DNA from: Nitrososphaera sp.
GTDB taxonomy: Archaea > Thermoproteota > Nitrososphaeria > Nitrososphaerales > Nitrososphaeraceae
Reading direction: 5' to 3'
DNA length: 64,000 nt
Assembly (NCBI RefSeq): GCF_013388945.1
Contig: NZ_JACAEH010000004.1
Location: 186,001 to 250,000, forward strand
Shown: positions 11,708 to 20,574 of the stretch, piece after piece
How positions within the stretch are numbered: position 1 is the first letter of the stretch
Layout of the letters: every line of letters starts with the position of its first letter
Notes under the pieces: generated by a model
The model's input: only the letters and a program-made list of their open reading frames with translations
What the model was told of the DNA's origin: nothing
Database searches by the model: none
Translations under genes and position numbers: made by a program

Positions 11708-13765
11708 CTATGCGAGCCTGTGCGGCGACTTGCAGGACTCGCACTTGTCTGCCGACGCCTTTGATTTCTTGCCGCACGTCGCGCACACGGCAAGCGCAAA
11801 GCGCGGGCGCGAAAAGGCAAGCTCTGATGCAGACTCTATCGCACTCTTCACGTCAGCCGCAGAAAGGTCCGTGACGTCGATGGTTGCCGCCAGGCCCCCG
11901 TTGAGAAGTTTGTCTATTGCAGAACACTCTTTTGCCAGGCCCGAGCCCTTTGAAAGGAGCTCTTTACCGCTCAATGTCATTCCCTGGGAATAACTGGTAA
12001 TATTCTGCGACTGGGAGAGCGAGACCCTGCCGTACTTGTCCGAGTCTATTGTGGCAAAGCGCGCTCCAGAGCCATCTGCCACCATCGACACCGCGGCCTC
12101 GTCGCCAAGCTGCTTTGCCTGCGACTGCGCCACTTCGACTGCTGTTTTTAGAACCTTCTGCATCACCTCCGTCCCGCCGTGCGCCGCGTCGTGGCCCAGT
12201 ATGCTGTACACGGCCTCGTGCGCGCCTGTCAGGTTCACGATGACGCCGGTGGTTGCGCGTTGCAAAGATTGCGTGGCAGCCGAGAACGCCGGCAGCATTC
12301 CGCGCTTGGCGTTTTCAAGGACAAGCTTTTTGCGCATCGCCGAAGCCGCAAGCGACGGCTTTATCGCAAGCGCGAGCTTTGCGCGGAAATAGGTCTCGTC
12401 CCTGTTTGACTCGTACGCAAGCCGCGGGAGGTTTATGGAAAGCGAGTGCAGCGTCATTGCCGCAGCAGGGTTCTTGCCTCCGGCAGCTTTTCTGATGCCG
12501 CTTGCAGCACGACCAGATCCGATTGTAACGATGCCGCCGGCGCGAACCGCCGCGGCGACGTGGTCGGCGCTCTCCTTTTTCAGCGCGCCAAGCGAAAGGC
12601 CTATGCGCGGAAGTGGAGTGACGTCGACGTATTTCTTGTAGCCGTCCAAGAGCGCGTTCACCTGCCTGGCGTCTGTCTCCTGCGGCACCGCGATTGTGGT
12701 CGCAGGTCCCGGGCCGGACGCAGAAGACGCGACGAGCGCGCGGCCAAACCTGGACGCAAGGTCGTCAGCGTCCTTGGACTTTGCGAGCGCGGGTGCGACT
12801 CCCTCAAGCACTACCTCGGCTGATGCCTCGTATGCAAGCAGTGGAATGAGCACGGGCAGCGCTGTCAGCATGTCGTCTGCGCCCTTGAGCGACGCAAGCC
12901 TTGCGACAGCGGGGAACCTGCCCTGCAGGTCAAAGCTGTCAAGCTCTGACAGGTCCACAAATATCGTGTCAGGCAAGAGACCCCACGTGCCTGATGAGGC
13001 GATGTTTATCTCGCCGGCAAGGTGCATATCGGCGATGTCCTTTGGCAGTGTGTTAAAGACGAAATACTCTGAAAACACCGCGTCGGCAGTCCTGCCCATG
13101 ACGCCCTGCGCGCCGTTCCTTGTCGCGTCCTCGCTTGCAAGCATGCCGGCGATGTCTGACACCGGCAGGCCGACTCGCGCAAGCTTGTTTCTGTATTCTT
13201 CGTGGCCGTGCTCTATCAATACTGAATTGACAGTCTCGCGGATAAGCGACGACGTGAGGTACGCCGTCTGGAACTTGTAGATCTTGTTCTCGACTTCCTC
13301 GGTTATCTTTTGCGCCTGCTCGAGCGGAAGGCTTGCCTCCCTCACAAGCGACTGGATTATCTTGTGCGAGTTGAATTCCTCTATCGTGTGGTTGCTTGTC
13401 CTGACGTACATCTTGCCGCTCTCGATTATCGAGCGCTCCTCAATCTGCCTGGCAAGGCTCAGCACGAGCTTGCCCAGGTTTGTTATCGTGTAACGGCGCT
13501 CCGCCTTGTTGAGCGCCACCAGCAGCTGCCTCAAAAGCTTCCTGAGGTGGTAGGCGAACTTGCCCGACTCTTTCTTTGACTTGAACCCCGCCAGCGCCTT
13601 CAGTTCCGAGTACGTAAGCGGCCCTTTTGTGTTCAGAATCCGCAGTATATCTATCCTGTTTGGGCTTGCCATCACGGAAAATATCATCCGGACGCGCTTT
13701 GACGCCGATTCCAGGACCCCGCCCTTCCGGGCGCTTTGAGAATAGTCTAGGCTCTCCGTTTCCAT
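11708..13765 (-). CDS. HTH - ATP-cone - degenerate NrdD-like fusion protein
   Basis: A 685-residue protein in three parts. Residues about 20-100 form an ArsR-like winged helix (SPNRIDILRILNTKGPLTYS). Residues about 115-205 form an ATP-cone (IIESGKMYVRTSNHTIEEF onward). Residues about 210-685 resemble the anaerobic class III reductase NrdD (LPKDIADMHLAGEINI) and end in a CxxC...CxxC zinc motif. Only five cysteines exist: one in AKECSAI and four in the zinc site. There are no redox cysteines in the barrel and no C-terminal glycyl-radical motif, so it cannot be a working reductase. Being 266 bp upstream of nrdJ, it may sense nucleotides and control transcription. Confidence 0.75.
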   Translation of the reverse strand: METESLDYSQSARKGGVLESASKRVRMIFSVMASPNRIDILRILNTKGPLTYSELKALAGFKSKKESGKFAYHLRKLLRQLLVALNKAERRYTITNLGKLVLSLARQIEERSIIESGKMYVRTSNHTIEEFNSHKIIQSLVREASLPLEQAQKITEEVENKIYKFQTAYLTSSLIRETVNSVLIEHGHEEYRNKLARVGLPVSDIAGMLASEDATRNGAQGVMGRTADAVFSEYFVFNTLPKDIADMHLAGEINIASSGTWGLLPDTIFVDLSELDSFDLQGRFPAVARLASLKGADDMLTALPVLIPLLAYEASAEVVLEGVAPALAKSKDADDLASRFGRALVASSASGPGPATTIAVPQETDARQVNALLDGYKKYVDVTPLPRIGLSLGALKKESADHVAAAVRAGGIVTIGSGRAASGIRKAAGGKNPAAAMTLHSLSINLPRLAYESNRDETYFRAKLALAIKPSLAASAMRKKLVLENAKRGMLPAFSAATQSLQRATTGVIVNLTGAHEAVYSILGHDAAHGGTEVMQKVLKTAVEVAQSQAKQLGDEAAVSMVADGSGARFATIDSDKYGRVSLSQSQNITSYSQGMTLSGKELLSKGSGLAKECSAIDKLLNGGLAATIDVTDLSAADVKSAIESASELAFSRPRFALAVCATCGKKSKASADKCESCKSPHRLA

Positions 13766-13872
13766 TGCACCCCGCTATCAGTGCAAATGATTAAAACTAC
13801 TTTGTAAAAAGGTTTTGACTAAACAGTGATGCCGGCCCTACGTGGGCAAATTTGACCGAAAAGTCAAGCTTT

Positions 13873-14466
13873 TCAGCCTTCGACCATCACGGCCTGCTTC
13901 TCTTCTTCCTTCTCGTGCACGGGCATGTTTGCCGGGATCTCGGGCAGTTTCGCTTTTGCCTCGCTCTCCAGCGCGCCCTCTATCTGGTTCAGGATGTCGT
14001 AGGCGTCCTGGTCCATAGGCGTCGATATCCGGCCCACGTCAGAGCGCATGTTGGCGCTTGTGAGCACGTCCGTCGTGACTGATGACACCTCCGAGAGCGC
14101 CTGGCCTGCCTGTGGCATAGCCTTGGTGAGGTCTGCGTGTATGCCCTTTATCATCTCGACAGTCGGGTCGATGGTGTCAAGTATCATCGCAAACTCGTTG
14201 AGGGTGCTGAACCTTATCACCAGCGCCTCAAGCGCCATCCCCGTGTGCTGCGTGGTCCTGCGCACCTTCTTGAGGTTTGCAAGCTCGTTTGCCAGGATCC
14301 TCGCCCTGCCGTTGTTGCCCGTCTTGATGCTGGCGGTCAGCTGGTCGAGGTAGTACGACTCCATCGAGGCGAACCTGCTGTCAAGTGCCTTGAGCCTCGA
14401 GAGCTGGCTGTACACAACCGAAGTGGCGTTGTTTATCTGGTTCACTAGGTGTTGGCGCTCGACCAT
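13873..14466 (-). CDS. cdvB: CdvB / ESCRT-III (Snf7-like) protein
   Basis: A 197-residue all-helical, charged protein with the Snf7/ESCRT-III pattern: a long N-terminal hairpin (QLSRLKALDSRFASMESYYL), the conserved R-A-R-I-L-A-N-E-L-A-N-L-K-K-V segment, and an acidic C-terminal helix followed by a Pro-containing tail (KLPEIPANMP) suited to binding a MIT-domain ATPase. In archaea with the Cdv system it polymerises at midcell during division. No CdvA or CdvC is in this window, so it may be one of several CdvB paralogues. Confidence 0.85.
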   Translation of the reverse strand: MVERQHLVNQINNATSVVYSQLSRLKALDSRFASMESYYLDQLTASIKTGNNGRARILANELANLKKVRRTTQHTGMALEALVIRFSTLNEFAMILDTIDPTVEMIKGIHADLTKAMPQAGQALSEVSSVTTDVLTSANMRSDVGRISTPMDQDAYDILNQIEGALESEAKAKLPEIPANMPVHEKEEEKQAVMVEG

Positions 14467-14551
14467 CGGCCTCTGGCTGCTGGCGCCGCATATTTGGTTA
14501 AGGGCTGGTGTTGAAGCTTGTCTACAAACAGCTAGCGAAAAGCTGATCTAC

Positions 14552-14716
14552 TTACCTCTTTGTCGCAGTCACCGTAAATTCGGAAGGATTGAGAGCGGCG
14601 CCGCATACGGGGCAGCGGTTGTTAGTCGCGCGCAGCGCGTCCTTCACCGATTTTAGCATGCGCATGGTGTAGATAACGGAGCCGCACTTGCCGCAGACGA
14701 CGTCAGCTGTCATCAT
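14552..14716 (-). CDS. Small zinc-ribbon protein, 54 aa
   Basis: The minus-strand ATG at 14716 (a second ATG follows directly) reads to TAA at 14552. The product has CGKC near the N terminus and CPVCG near residue 35, an ideal two-knuckle zinc ribbon. The short helix between them (MRMLKSVKDALRATN) resembles rubredoxin-like or ribosomal zinc ribbons. It is the first gene upstream of cdvB on the same strand. Partner unknown. Confidence 0.65.
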   Translation of the reverse strand: MMTADVVCGKCGSVIYTMRMLKSVKDALRATNNRCPVCGAALNPSEFTVTATKR

Positions 14717-14831
14717 GTATGAAACTTATGTAAAGGAGCTGAAATAAGAAAAGTCTCCTTGATGTTTTTTTACAATTGAAATGAATAAACTAGACTTTTC
14801 TTCCGCAATGCTCTAAAGCCGGCTTCACAAA

Positions 14832-15305
14832 ATGCCGGCGATGACTGCCGGCGCCGTAGCCGCGGGTTTTGTTGTCGGGATTGCGTTCCTGATTATTTTT
14901 GCCGTTGTTAGGATACCACCTCATCCGATACTTGCAACGTCTTGGGCATTCCCCGACTTGGACGACTATTTGCCGTTGTTGCAGATTAGAATAGACGGGT
15001 TAAAAGAGGTGTATAGTGTTGGAGAGAAGCTTGATTTTGCAGTCGCACAAAAAGGAGGAGGCTGCGCGTACCCGGAAATGATCATGATCAAAGATCTGGA
15101 ACGCGGCGGTGTGGTGTGGGAATTCAATGGCACGCAGGCAAGTTTCCTATTGTTCTGCCCAATCGTGACAAATTATGCGGACTTTGAGATTACCTGGCAT
15201 TCAAGGGACATAGACCCGCTTGTCATGAACCAGACCGGTACGTATGCAGTAGTGGCAAAGAACGAACACCTCACAGTGCAAAAGGAATTTGTGGTTGTAG
15301 GGTAG
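14832..15305 (+). CDS. Membrane-anchored extracellular beta-domain protein
   Basis: A 157-residue protein. One N-terminal membrane segment (residues about 5-28, AVAAGFVVGIAFLIIFAVV) is followed by a roughly 110-residue beta-rich ectodomain with one likely disulfide pair (GGGCAYPE and LLFCPIV). The pattern, with YSVGEKLDFAV at the start and a strand ending KEFVVVG, is that of a small Ig-like fold. Such proteins are common but poorly characterised in ammonia-oxidising archaea. It is convergent with the DUF35 gene, ending directly beside it. Confidence 0.6.
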   Translation: MPAMTAGAVAAGFVVGIAFLIIFAVVRIPPHPILATSWAFPDLDDYLPLLQIRIDGLKEVYSVGEKLDFAVAQKGGGCAYPEMIMIKDLERGGVVWEFNGTQASFLLFCPIVTNYADFEITWHSRDIDPLVMNQTGTYAVVAKNEHLTVQKEFVVVG

Positions 15306-15695
15306 CTACGCCTTTTCCAGCAAGAGTCCGTGCTTTGCGTCAAAGCCCTTGACGCGCACCGCAGCGCCCACAGGAAGCTCTGCCGGCGTCTTTACGCCGG
15401 GCAGAAATCCCGAAGCGCGCACGCTTGTGTTGTTTACCTTGAACACCACCCACGCATACGAGCCGGCGTCCTCGAAACCTTCAGGCGCCACTGCCTGGAT
15501 AGTGTACGTTACCACGGTGCCTGCGCCTTCAAGCTCGACGTCTTCAAACTTGCCTGCAGAGCACTTTTCGCAGAACATGACGGTCTCCAGCATAAGGTGG
15601 CCGCACTTGCTGCACTTGTGCGCCAGTATCTTTTTCCTGCTTGCCGCCTCGATGAACCTCTCGTGCGTCCCGTGCTTGACTTCCACGACGGTCAC
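15306..15695 (-). CDS. DUF35-type zinc-ribbon/OB-fold acyl-CoA-binding protein
   Basis: A 129-residue protein with an N-terminal rubredoxin-like zinc ribbon (CSKCGHLM then CEKCSAG) and a C-terminal OB-fold (GTVVTYTIQAV; AWVVFKVNN). In archaea DUF35 proteins bridge acetoacetyl-CoA thiolase and HMG-CoA synthase, channelling acyl-CoA. Its start overlaps the thiolase stop by 4 bp, so the pair is translationally coupled and probably forms one complex. Confidence 0.88.
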   Translation of the reverse strand: MTVVEVKHGTHERFIEAASRKKILAHKCSKCGHLMLETVMFCEKCSAGKFEDVELEGAGTVVTYTIQAVAPEGFEDAGSYAWVVFKVNNTSVRASGFLPGVKTPAELPVGAAVRVKGFDAKHGLLLEKA

Positions 15696-16858
15696 CTCCT
15701 GTCTACCTTCTTGAAGATGTGCACAGCAGCACTTGCGCCGGTCGCGCCAAAGTTGTGCGTCAGCGCTATCTCGGCGTTTTTGACTGTGCGCTCGCCGGCC
15801 TTGCCGGTGAACTGATCGAATACTTCAACGACCTGGCCCACGCCCGTCGCCCCTATGGGGTGGCCCTTTGACTTTAATCCGCCGGACGGGTTTACCGGGA
15901 TCTCGCCTGTAAGCCTCGTCGCGCCGTCCCTGACTGCGTGCGCGGCCTTGCCCTTGGGGAAGAAGCCCAGGTCCTCGATGTCGATTATCTCTGCAATCGT
16001 AAAGCAGTCATGCACCTCTGCAAAGTCGATATCCTTTGAGGTGATGCCGGCCATCTTGTAGGCCTGCCTTGCTGCAGCTACAGTACTTGGGATGGTCGTG
16101 ATGTCCTCGCGTGCCTGGACGGCTGCCGGCGACGCGCCGCGGCCAGAGCCAATGATTTCCATGTAGGGCTTGCCTGATTTCCTTGCAAAGTCTTCCGAGC
16201 AGAGTATAACTGCAGACGCGCCGTCTGAGAACGGGCAGCAGTCCAGCAGTTTCAGAGGCGACGCCACGACCGGCGACTTCAATACATCATCTACTGTGAT
16301 CTTTTTCCTCACGTGCGCCTTCGGGTTCAAGATGCCATTGTCGTGGTTCTTGACGGCCACGTGCGCAAGGTCCTCTTCTGTCGCCTTGTGCGTGGTCATG
16401 TACGCCCGGGCCATCGACGCAAAGAGCCCGGGGAACGAGGCGCCGTTTCCGCCCTCGTAGAAAAAGTCAGAGCAGTACGAGAACAAAGTTGTGCTGTGCG
16501 CGGTGCCCGTGTGCGTCACCTTCTCGACTCCGAGCGCAAGCACGCAGTCGTAAAAGCCGGCCGCGACATTGGCGTAGGCTTCCCTGAACATGACAGAGCC
16601 CGAGCCGCATGCAGACTCGATGGTGAGGCCCGGCACGTGCGATATGCCGAGGTTGCTCATGATGACAGGCGCCATGTGCACCTGCTTGTCGGCCACGCCG
16701 AAAACGTTTGAAATGTATCCTGCCTGGATCTCCTTCGGGGTTATGCCTGCTGACTCGATGGCGTCCTTTGCAGCGCCGAGCGCGATCTCGATGATGCTCT
16801 CGTTGAGCTTGCCGTATTTCGTGCTGCCGGCCCCAAGGACGCAGACTTTGTTGGTCAT
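15692..16858 (-). CDS. Thiolase (acetyl-CoA C-acetyltransferase family, archaeal type)
   Basis: A 388-residue thiolase. The nucleophilic Cys sits in ESACGSGSVM (about residue 85), and the C-terminal GHPIGATGVGQ carries the catalytic His. The EVHDCFTIAEI segment is typical of the SCP-x/archaeal branch, which lacks the second active-site Cys of bacterial thiolases. It condenses or cleaves acetoacetyl-CoA. In this lineage the enzyme could serve the mevalonate route to lipids or the 3-hydroxypropionate/4-hydroxybutyrate carbon-fixation cycle; the window does not decide which. It is coupled to the DUF35 gene. Confidence 0.9.
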   Translation of the reverse strand: MTNKVCVLGAGSTKYGKLNESIIEIALGAAKDAIESAGITPKEIQAGYISNVFGVADKQVHMAPVIMSNLGISHVPGLTIESACGSGSVMFREAYANVAAGFYDCVLALGVEKVTHTGTAHSTTLFSYCSDFFYEGGNGASFPGLFASMARAYMTTHKATEEDLAHVAVKNHDNGILNPKAHVRKKITVDDVLKSPVVASPLKLLDCCPFSDGASAVILCSEDFARKSGKPYMEIIGSGRGASPAAVQAREDITTIPSTVAAARQAYKMAGITSKDIDFAEVHDCFTIAEIIDIEDLGFFPKGKAAHAVRDGATRLTGEIPVNPSGGLKSKGHPIGATGVGQVVEVFDQFTGKAGERTVKNAEIALTHNFGATGASAAVHIFKKVDRR

Positions 16859-16883
16859 GTACGGGAAACTACTCGTTTTGCAC

Positions 16884-16891
16884 TATAAATA
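16884..16891 (-). promoter_or_regulatory. TATA box of the thiolase operon
   Basis: The plus strand reads TATAAATA here, and the minus strand reads TATTTATA. It lies 26-33 bases upstream of the thiolase ATG at 16858, the spacing expected for an archaeal leaderless transcript. A plus-strand role for the topoisomerase gene is less likely because that start is 60 bases away. Confidence 0.55.
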
Positions 16892-16950
16892 GCTTCTAAA
16901 CTCTCTCTGTGTAGAGATCAGCATCAACGTTTAATCTTAATACCGCGTGC

Positions 16951-18966
16951 ATGCAATTGCTTTTGTTGTACACGCTGGTCGTTTGCGAAAAGCCGAACGC
17001 GGCGCGCAGGATTGCAAAGGCGCTCGGCGACGCAAGAGAAACCAGGGTTGCCGGCGTGAGCGTGTTTGATGTCGACTTTCAAGACAAACACTACAAGGTC
17101 TGCTCCGCCATTGGTCATCTGTACGGCATTTCCGACGGCACAAAGAACAGGAGCGTCTATCCTGTTCTTGACCTAGAGTGGGCGTCCATCGAGGGCAAGT
17201 CTAGGGTGATAAACGTTATTTCCAGACTGGCAAAGGACGCGGACAGCTTTGTGCACGCGTGCGACTATGACCAGGAAGGCGAGGTGATAGGGCACAGCAT
17301 TCTGCAGTATGCGTGCGCCGGCGCCTACAGCAAGTCAAAAAGGGCAAAATTCTCGACTCTCACCGACGAGGAGATAAGAGGGTCGTTTGCAAGCCTGCAG
17401 GAGCCCGGCGCAGGCCTTGCAGAGGCCGGGAGGTCGCGCCACCTGCTTGACTTTATCTACGGCGTGAACCTTTCGCGGGCGCTTGCGCAGTCGTTCAAGG
17501 CCGGCAACAAAGGGTATCGCAATTTATCGATAGGCAGGGTGCAGGGTCCGACGCTTGCGTTTGCGGCAGACAGGGAGCAGGAGATCCGGCTCTTTGTCCC
17601 CGACCCGTACTGGGTCGTGACGGCGGATTTTGAAAAGGACGGGCAGGTTTTCAGTGCGCGCTATGAAAAGCCAAAAATAGAGAAGCTTGCAGAGTCTCAG
17701 GCCGTTGTCGGCGCGTGCACGGGAAAGGACGGCACAGTAAAAGCTGTCGACAGGAAAAAAATCCCGCTCAGGCCGCCGGCGCCGTTTAACACCGGCGACC
17801 TGCAGCGCGAGGCGTACAGGCTGTTCAGGGTCTCGCCCGGCTACACCCTTGCCATAGCCGAGAAGCTGTACCTGAGGGCCCTCATCTCGTACCCGAGGAC
17901 GTCGAGCCAAAAGCTGCCGCCGTCGATAAACTACCGCAAGATCCTCTCGGGGCTTGCGCGCTCGTCGCTCTACAGCTCTGCAAGTTTGCTGCTGTCAAAA
18001 AGCAGGCTTGTACCGCATGAGGGCCCGATGACAGACCCCGCGCACCCGGCAATCTATCCCACGGGCATGTTTGGCAAGCTGTCTGGTCTTGAATTCAAGA
18101 TATACGACCTGATTGTGAAGAGGTTCCTTGCGACGTTTGGCGACGCGGCGGTGACAGAGAGGACCGACGTCGCAATCGACGTGCACGGGCATTTGTTTGT
18201 CGCCGAAGGGAACGTGATGCTGTACGAAGGCTGGACTGCATTTTACAAGCCGTATGCAAGGATCGAGCAGGCAGCGCTGCCCGAGCTTGCAGCCGGCGAC
18301 GCGCTGCAGAACAGGCAGGTAGCAATGGAAGAAAAATTCACGCAGCCGCCACCGCGCTACAGCCAGTCAAGCCTGCTCGCAAAAATGGAGCTGGAAAAGA
18401 TAGGCACAAAGGCAACGAGGGCCGACATAATCGCGACGCTTTTCAAGAGAAAGTACCTGGAGCAAAAGCGCGGAGGCATCGAAGTCACGGACCTCGGCTT
18501 TGCAGTGGTAGAGTCGATGAGGGCGCACGTGCCCGACATCGTCTCGACGGACCTGACAAGAGAGATGGAGGAGCAGCTGGAAAAGGTGGAGCAGGGAGCC
18601 GAGTCCGTCGCCGTTATCGAATATGCAGTCGACAGGCTTGTCGGGTCACTTGAGGCGTTCAGGCAGGGCGCACAGGAAATCGGCCTAGAGATAGGCGCGG
18701 CTTCAAAGCCCGACAATGTGCTCGGCGCATGCCCGGTCTGCAAGACAGGCAGCCTGCGCGTGATAAGGTCGAAAAAATCGGGCAAGCGGTTTATCGGCTG
18801 CTCAAACTATGCGCACGGCTGCAGGGCGTCAGCGCCCCTGCCGCAGAAGGGGATTATCAGGGTCGCAAAAGCTTGCAAATGCGGCTGGCCGATTGTCAGG
18901 GTTATTTTTGCGCGAAGGGCCAAGCCGTGGCAGATCTGCACCAATGTGCAGTGCCCGCACAAGTAG
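16951..18966 (+). CDS. topA: DNA topoisomerase IA
   Basis: A 671-residue type IA topoisomerase that relaxes negative supercoils by single-strand passage. The Toprim domain starts with VVCEKPNAARRIA (about residue 10) and has the acidic DYDQEGEVIG near residue 105. The catalytic Tyr is in LISYPRTSSQ near residue 313. The C terminus carries two Cys clusters, CPVC...GCSNYAHGC near residue 593 and CKCGWP...CTNVQCP near residue 645, which are C4 zinc ribbons. There is no helicase domain, so it is not reverse gyrase, consistent with a mesophile. Confidence 0.95.
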   Translation: MQLLLLYTLVVCEKPNAARRIAKALGDARETRVAGVSVFDVDFQDKHYKVCSAIGHLYGISDGTKNRSVYPVLDLEWASIEGKSRVINVISRLAKDADSFVHACDYDQEGEVIGHSILQYACAGAYSKSKRAKFSTLTDEEIRGSFASLQEPGAGLAEAGRSRHLLDFIYGVNLSRALAQSFKAGNKGYRNLSIGRVQGPTLAFAADREQEIRLFVPDPYWVVTADFEKDGQVFSARYEKPKIEKLAESQAVVGACTGKDGTVKAVDRKKIPLRPPAPFNTGDLQREAYRLFRVSPGYTLAIAEKLYLRALISYPRTSSQKLPPSINYRKILSGLARSSLYSSASLLLSKSRLVPHEGPMTDPAHPAIYPTGMFGKLSGLEFKIYDLIVKRFLATFGDAAVTERTDVAIDVHGHLFVAEGNVMLYEGWTAFYKPYARIEQAALPELAAGDALQNRQVAMEEKFTQPPPRYSQSSLLAKMELEKIGTKATRADIIATLFKRKYLEQKRGGIEVTDLGFAVVESMRAHVPDIVSTDLTREMEEQLEKVEQGAESVAVIEYAVDRLVGSLEAFRQGAQEIGLEIGAASKPDNVLGACPVCKTGSLRVIRSKKSGKRFIGCSNYAHGCRASAPLPQKGIIRVAKACKCGWPIVRVIFARRAKPWQICTNVQCPHK

Positions 18967-18996
18967 AAAATTCCTCTCTAATTCTATTGCATTAGC

Positions 18997-19161
18997 TTGA
19001 TAAGAAAAGGCGCGAATTTTTCTCCAGTGATATACGAGAGCGACCACTCTCACATGTGCGAATACTGCAGCGAGCGGTTCTCCTGCCCGCTTGACAAGCA
19101 CGAATGCAGGATAGGCTGGCGCACCAGCCACAACGACCATTATCTGGCGCTGACTGCCTAG
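18997..19161 (+). CDS. Small Cys/His-rich protein, 54 aa
   Basis: The frame is open from TTG at 18997 to TAG at 19159; GTG at 19027 or ATG at 19054 are alternative starts. The core reads CEYCSERFSCPLDKHECRIGW, a cluster of four Cys plus His residues that could bind zinc, followed by a His/Asn-rich tail. It shares a CTAG at its stop with the convergent nitrilase. Coding nature is inferred from the Cys/His pattern. Confidence 0.5.
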   Translation: MIRKGANFSPVIYESDHSHMCEYCSERFSCPLDKHECRIGWRTSHNDHYLALTA

Positions 19162-19970
19162 CGCACCGAAAGCCGGTAAATGTCTGTCCGGCGGTTCTTG
19201 AGCAGAGGCAATGACTGCCTGACCTCTTTTACCTTGTTCATGTCAAGCTCCACCACCTCCATACCCTCGCCCTGCCCCATGTCAAGCAACACCGCACCAA
19301 ACGGGTCGACGACCATGCTGCGCCCGGAGTATATGTTGCCCACCTGGTCGGGCGCGACGACGTACGAGCCATTCTCTATCGCCCTGGCTTTTAGCATCGT
19401 CTGCCAGTGCTCCTCCTTCATGGGGCCTGCAACCCACGCCGAGGGCGCGACGAGTATGTCTGCGCCGCTTACAGTGAGGAGCCTCGAGAGCTCTGGAAAC
19501 CTGAGGTCGTAGCATATCATGACGCCAATCTTGCCGGCAGAAGTTTTCGCCGGCTTCTCTATCTTTTTACCTGCGACCAGTTTTTTTGATTCCTTGAACC
19601 CAAGCGCGTCGTACAGGTGCAGCTTGCGGTACACCGACGTAATTGCGCCGGCTGGTGATATGACCACTGCCGTGTCAAACACGCGGCTTGTCGTCTTGCT
19701 TTTTTCATAGATGGTTGCGACGACTCCAATCCTGTTTTTCCGGGCAGCCGAGCGCAGCGTTGACACAAAGCCGCCCTGCACAGTCTCTGCAATTTTTGAC
19801 AGCTCTGCCGGTGACTGGGTTTTCGGCGAAAAGGCCATCTGGAACTCGGGAAAGCACACGAGGCCGGCCTTCTTTGCAGAAGCTTCAGCGATGTAGCCGA
19901 TAGATTTTTTCAGGTTCTCCTGCTTGTCCTCCGACGACCTCATCTGCACTACAGCCACGGATGCCAACAA
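19158..19970 (-). CDS. Carbon-nitrogen hydrolase (nitrilase superfamily)
   Basis: A 270-residue enzyme with the Glu-Lys-Cys triad of the superfamily: E42 (CFPEFQ), K116 (YRKLHLYD) and C153 (MICYDLRFPEL). The layout and the LRFPEL motif match the Nit1/Nit2/omega-amidase branch, whose members hydrolyse deaminated glutathione or alpha-ketoglutaramate-like amides, a metabolite-repair role. Exact substrate is uncertain. The tautomerase gene lies 24 bp upstream on the same strand. Confidence 0.88.
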   Translation of the reverse strand: MLASVAVVQMRSSEDKQENLKKSIGYIAEASAKKAGLVCFPEFQMAFSPKTQSPAELSKIAETVQGGFVSTLRSAARKNRIGVVATIYEKSKTTSRVFDTAVVISPAGAITSVYRKLHLYDALGFKESKKLVAGKKIEKPAKTSAGKIGVMICYDLRFPELSRLLTVSGADILVAPSAWVAGPMKEEHWQTMLKARAIENGSYVVAPDQVGNIYSGRSMVVDPFGAVLLDMGQGEGMEVVELDMNKVKEVRQSLPLLKNRRTDIYRLSVR

Positions 19971-19994
19971 AGACGGGTCGCGCTGGCACAGATA

Positions 19995-20171
19995 TTAAAG
20001 CTGCTTGCCTGCCTGGAACCAGTTTTCCTTGGGGTTCTCGTCGAACACGAGGATGACGTGCTCTGGTTTTGTCTTTAGTATGCTGACAGCCGCGTCCGTG
20101 ACTGCCTTTGCAAAATCGTCTTTCTGCTGCTGCGTCCTGCCGGGGTACATTGACACGGTGATGAGAGGCAT
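19995..20171 (-). CDS. 4-oxalocrotonate tautomerase-family protein, 58 aa
   Basis: The minus-strand ATG at 20171 gives MPLITVSMYPGRTQQQK and so on, ending GKQL at a TAA. Pro2, which becomes the catalytic N-terminal proline after Met removal, the early beta strand and the length near 60 are hallmarks of the 4-OT family. The mid segment KPEHVILVFDENPKENW matches the typical second strand. The substrate is unknown. It sits between the XRE regulator and the nitrilase on the same strand. Confidence 0.8.
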   Translation of the reverse strand: MPLITVSMYPGRTQQQKDDFAKAVTDAAVSILKTKPEHVILVFDENPKENWFQAGKQL

Positions 20172-20185
20172 GGAAAAACTGGTGC

Positions 20186-20509
20186 CTACGACTGATTTAT
20201 AGTTACGTCAGGCGCAATCGGCGGCATCACGGCCCCTGCTTGCTCGCTCTTTGCGTTTGCCTGTGCAAGGTCATACAGCGACTGCAGGTAGCGCTTGATG
20301 AAGTTTGCGCCAGGCGACGGCCTGCGGCCCTTCTCGTAGTCGCTCAGGACTGACGGCGTTATCGCCATCTTCTTTGCCAAATCGGCCTGCTTGACTCCGA
20401 ATTTTTTGCGCCAGTATTTCAGCTGAAGAGGTGGGTTGTCGCTCAGGACTACCGAGCCCGCTATCCAGGTCAGCTCGTCCCTTGGAATGCCGTTATCAGG
20501 ACCTGACAA
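20186..20509 (-). CDS. XRE-family transcriptional regulator
   Basis: A 107-residue protein, taking a TTG start at 20509; ATT at 20488 would also fit the family. An N-terminal segment (PRDELTWIAGSVVLSDNP) precedes a Cro/CI-type HTH (KQADLAKKMAITPSVLSDYEKGRRPSPG). This arrangement matches an archaeal XRE regulator family found widely in methanogens. It is divergent from the UDG gene and 14 bp upstream of the tautomerase. Longer upstream extensions run antisense into the UDG gene and are rejected. Confidence 0.75.
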   Translation of the reverse strand: MSGPDNGIPRDELTWIAGSVVLSDNPPLQLKYWRKKFGVKQADLAKKMAITPSVLSDYEKGRRPSPGANFIKRYLQSLYDLAQANAKSEQAGAVMPPIAPDVTINQS

Positions 20510-20574
20510 ACGTAGAACGAACGATTCGACGGGTGATAAAAAGATTATTCTGGGTGCCAGCCCAGCTACTGCCC

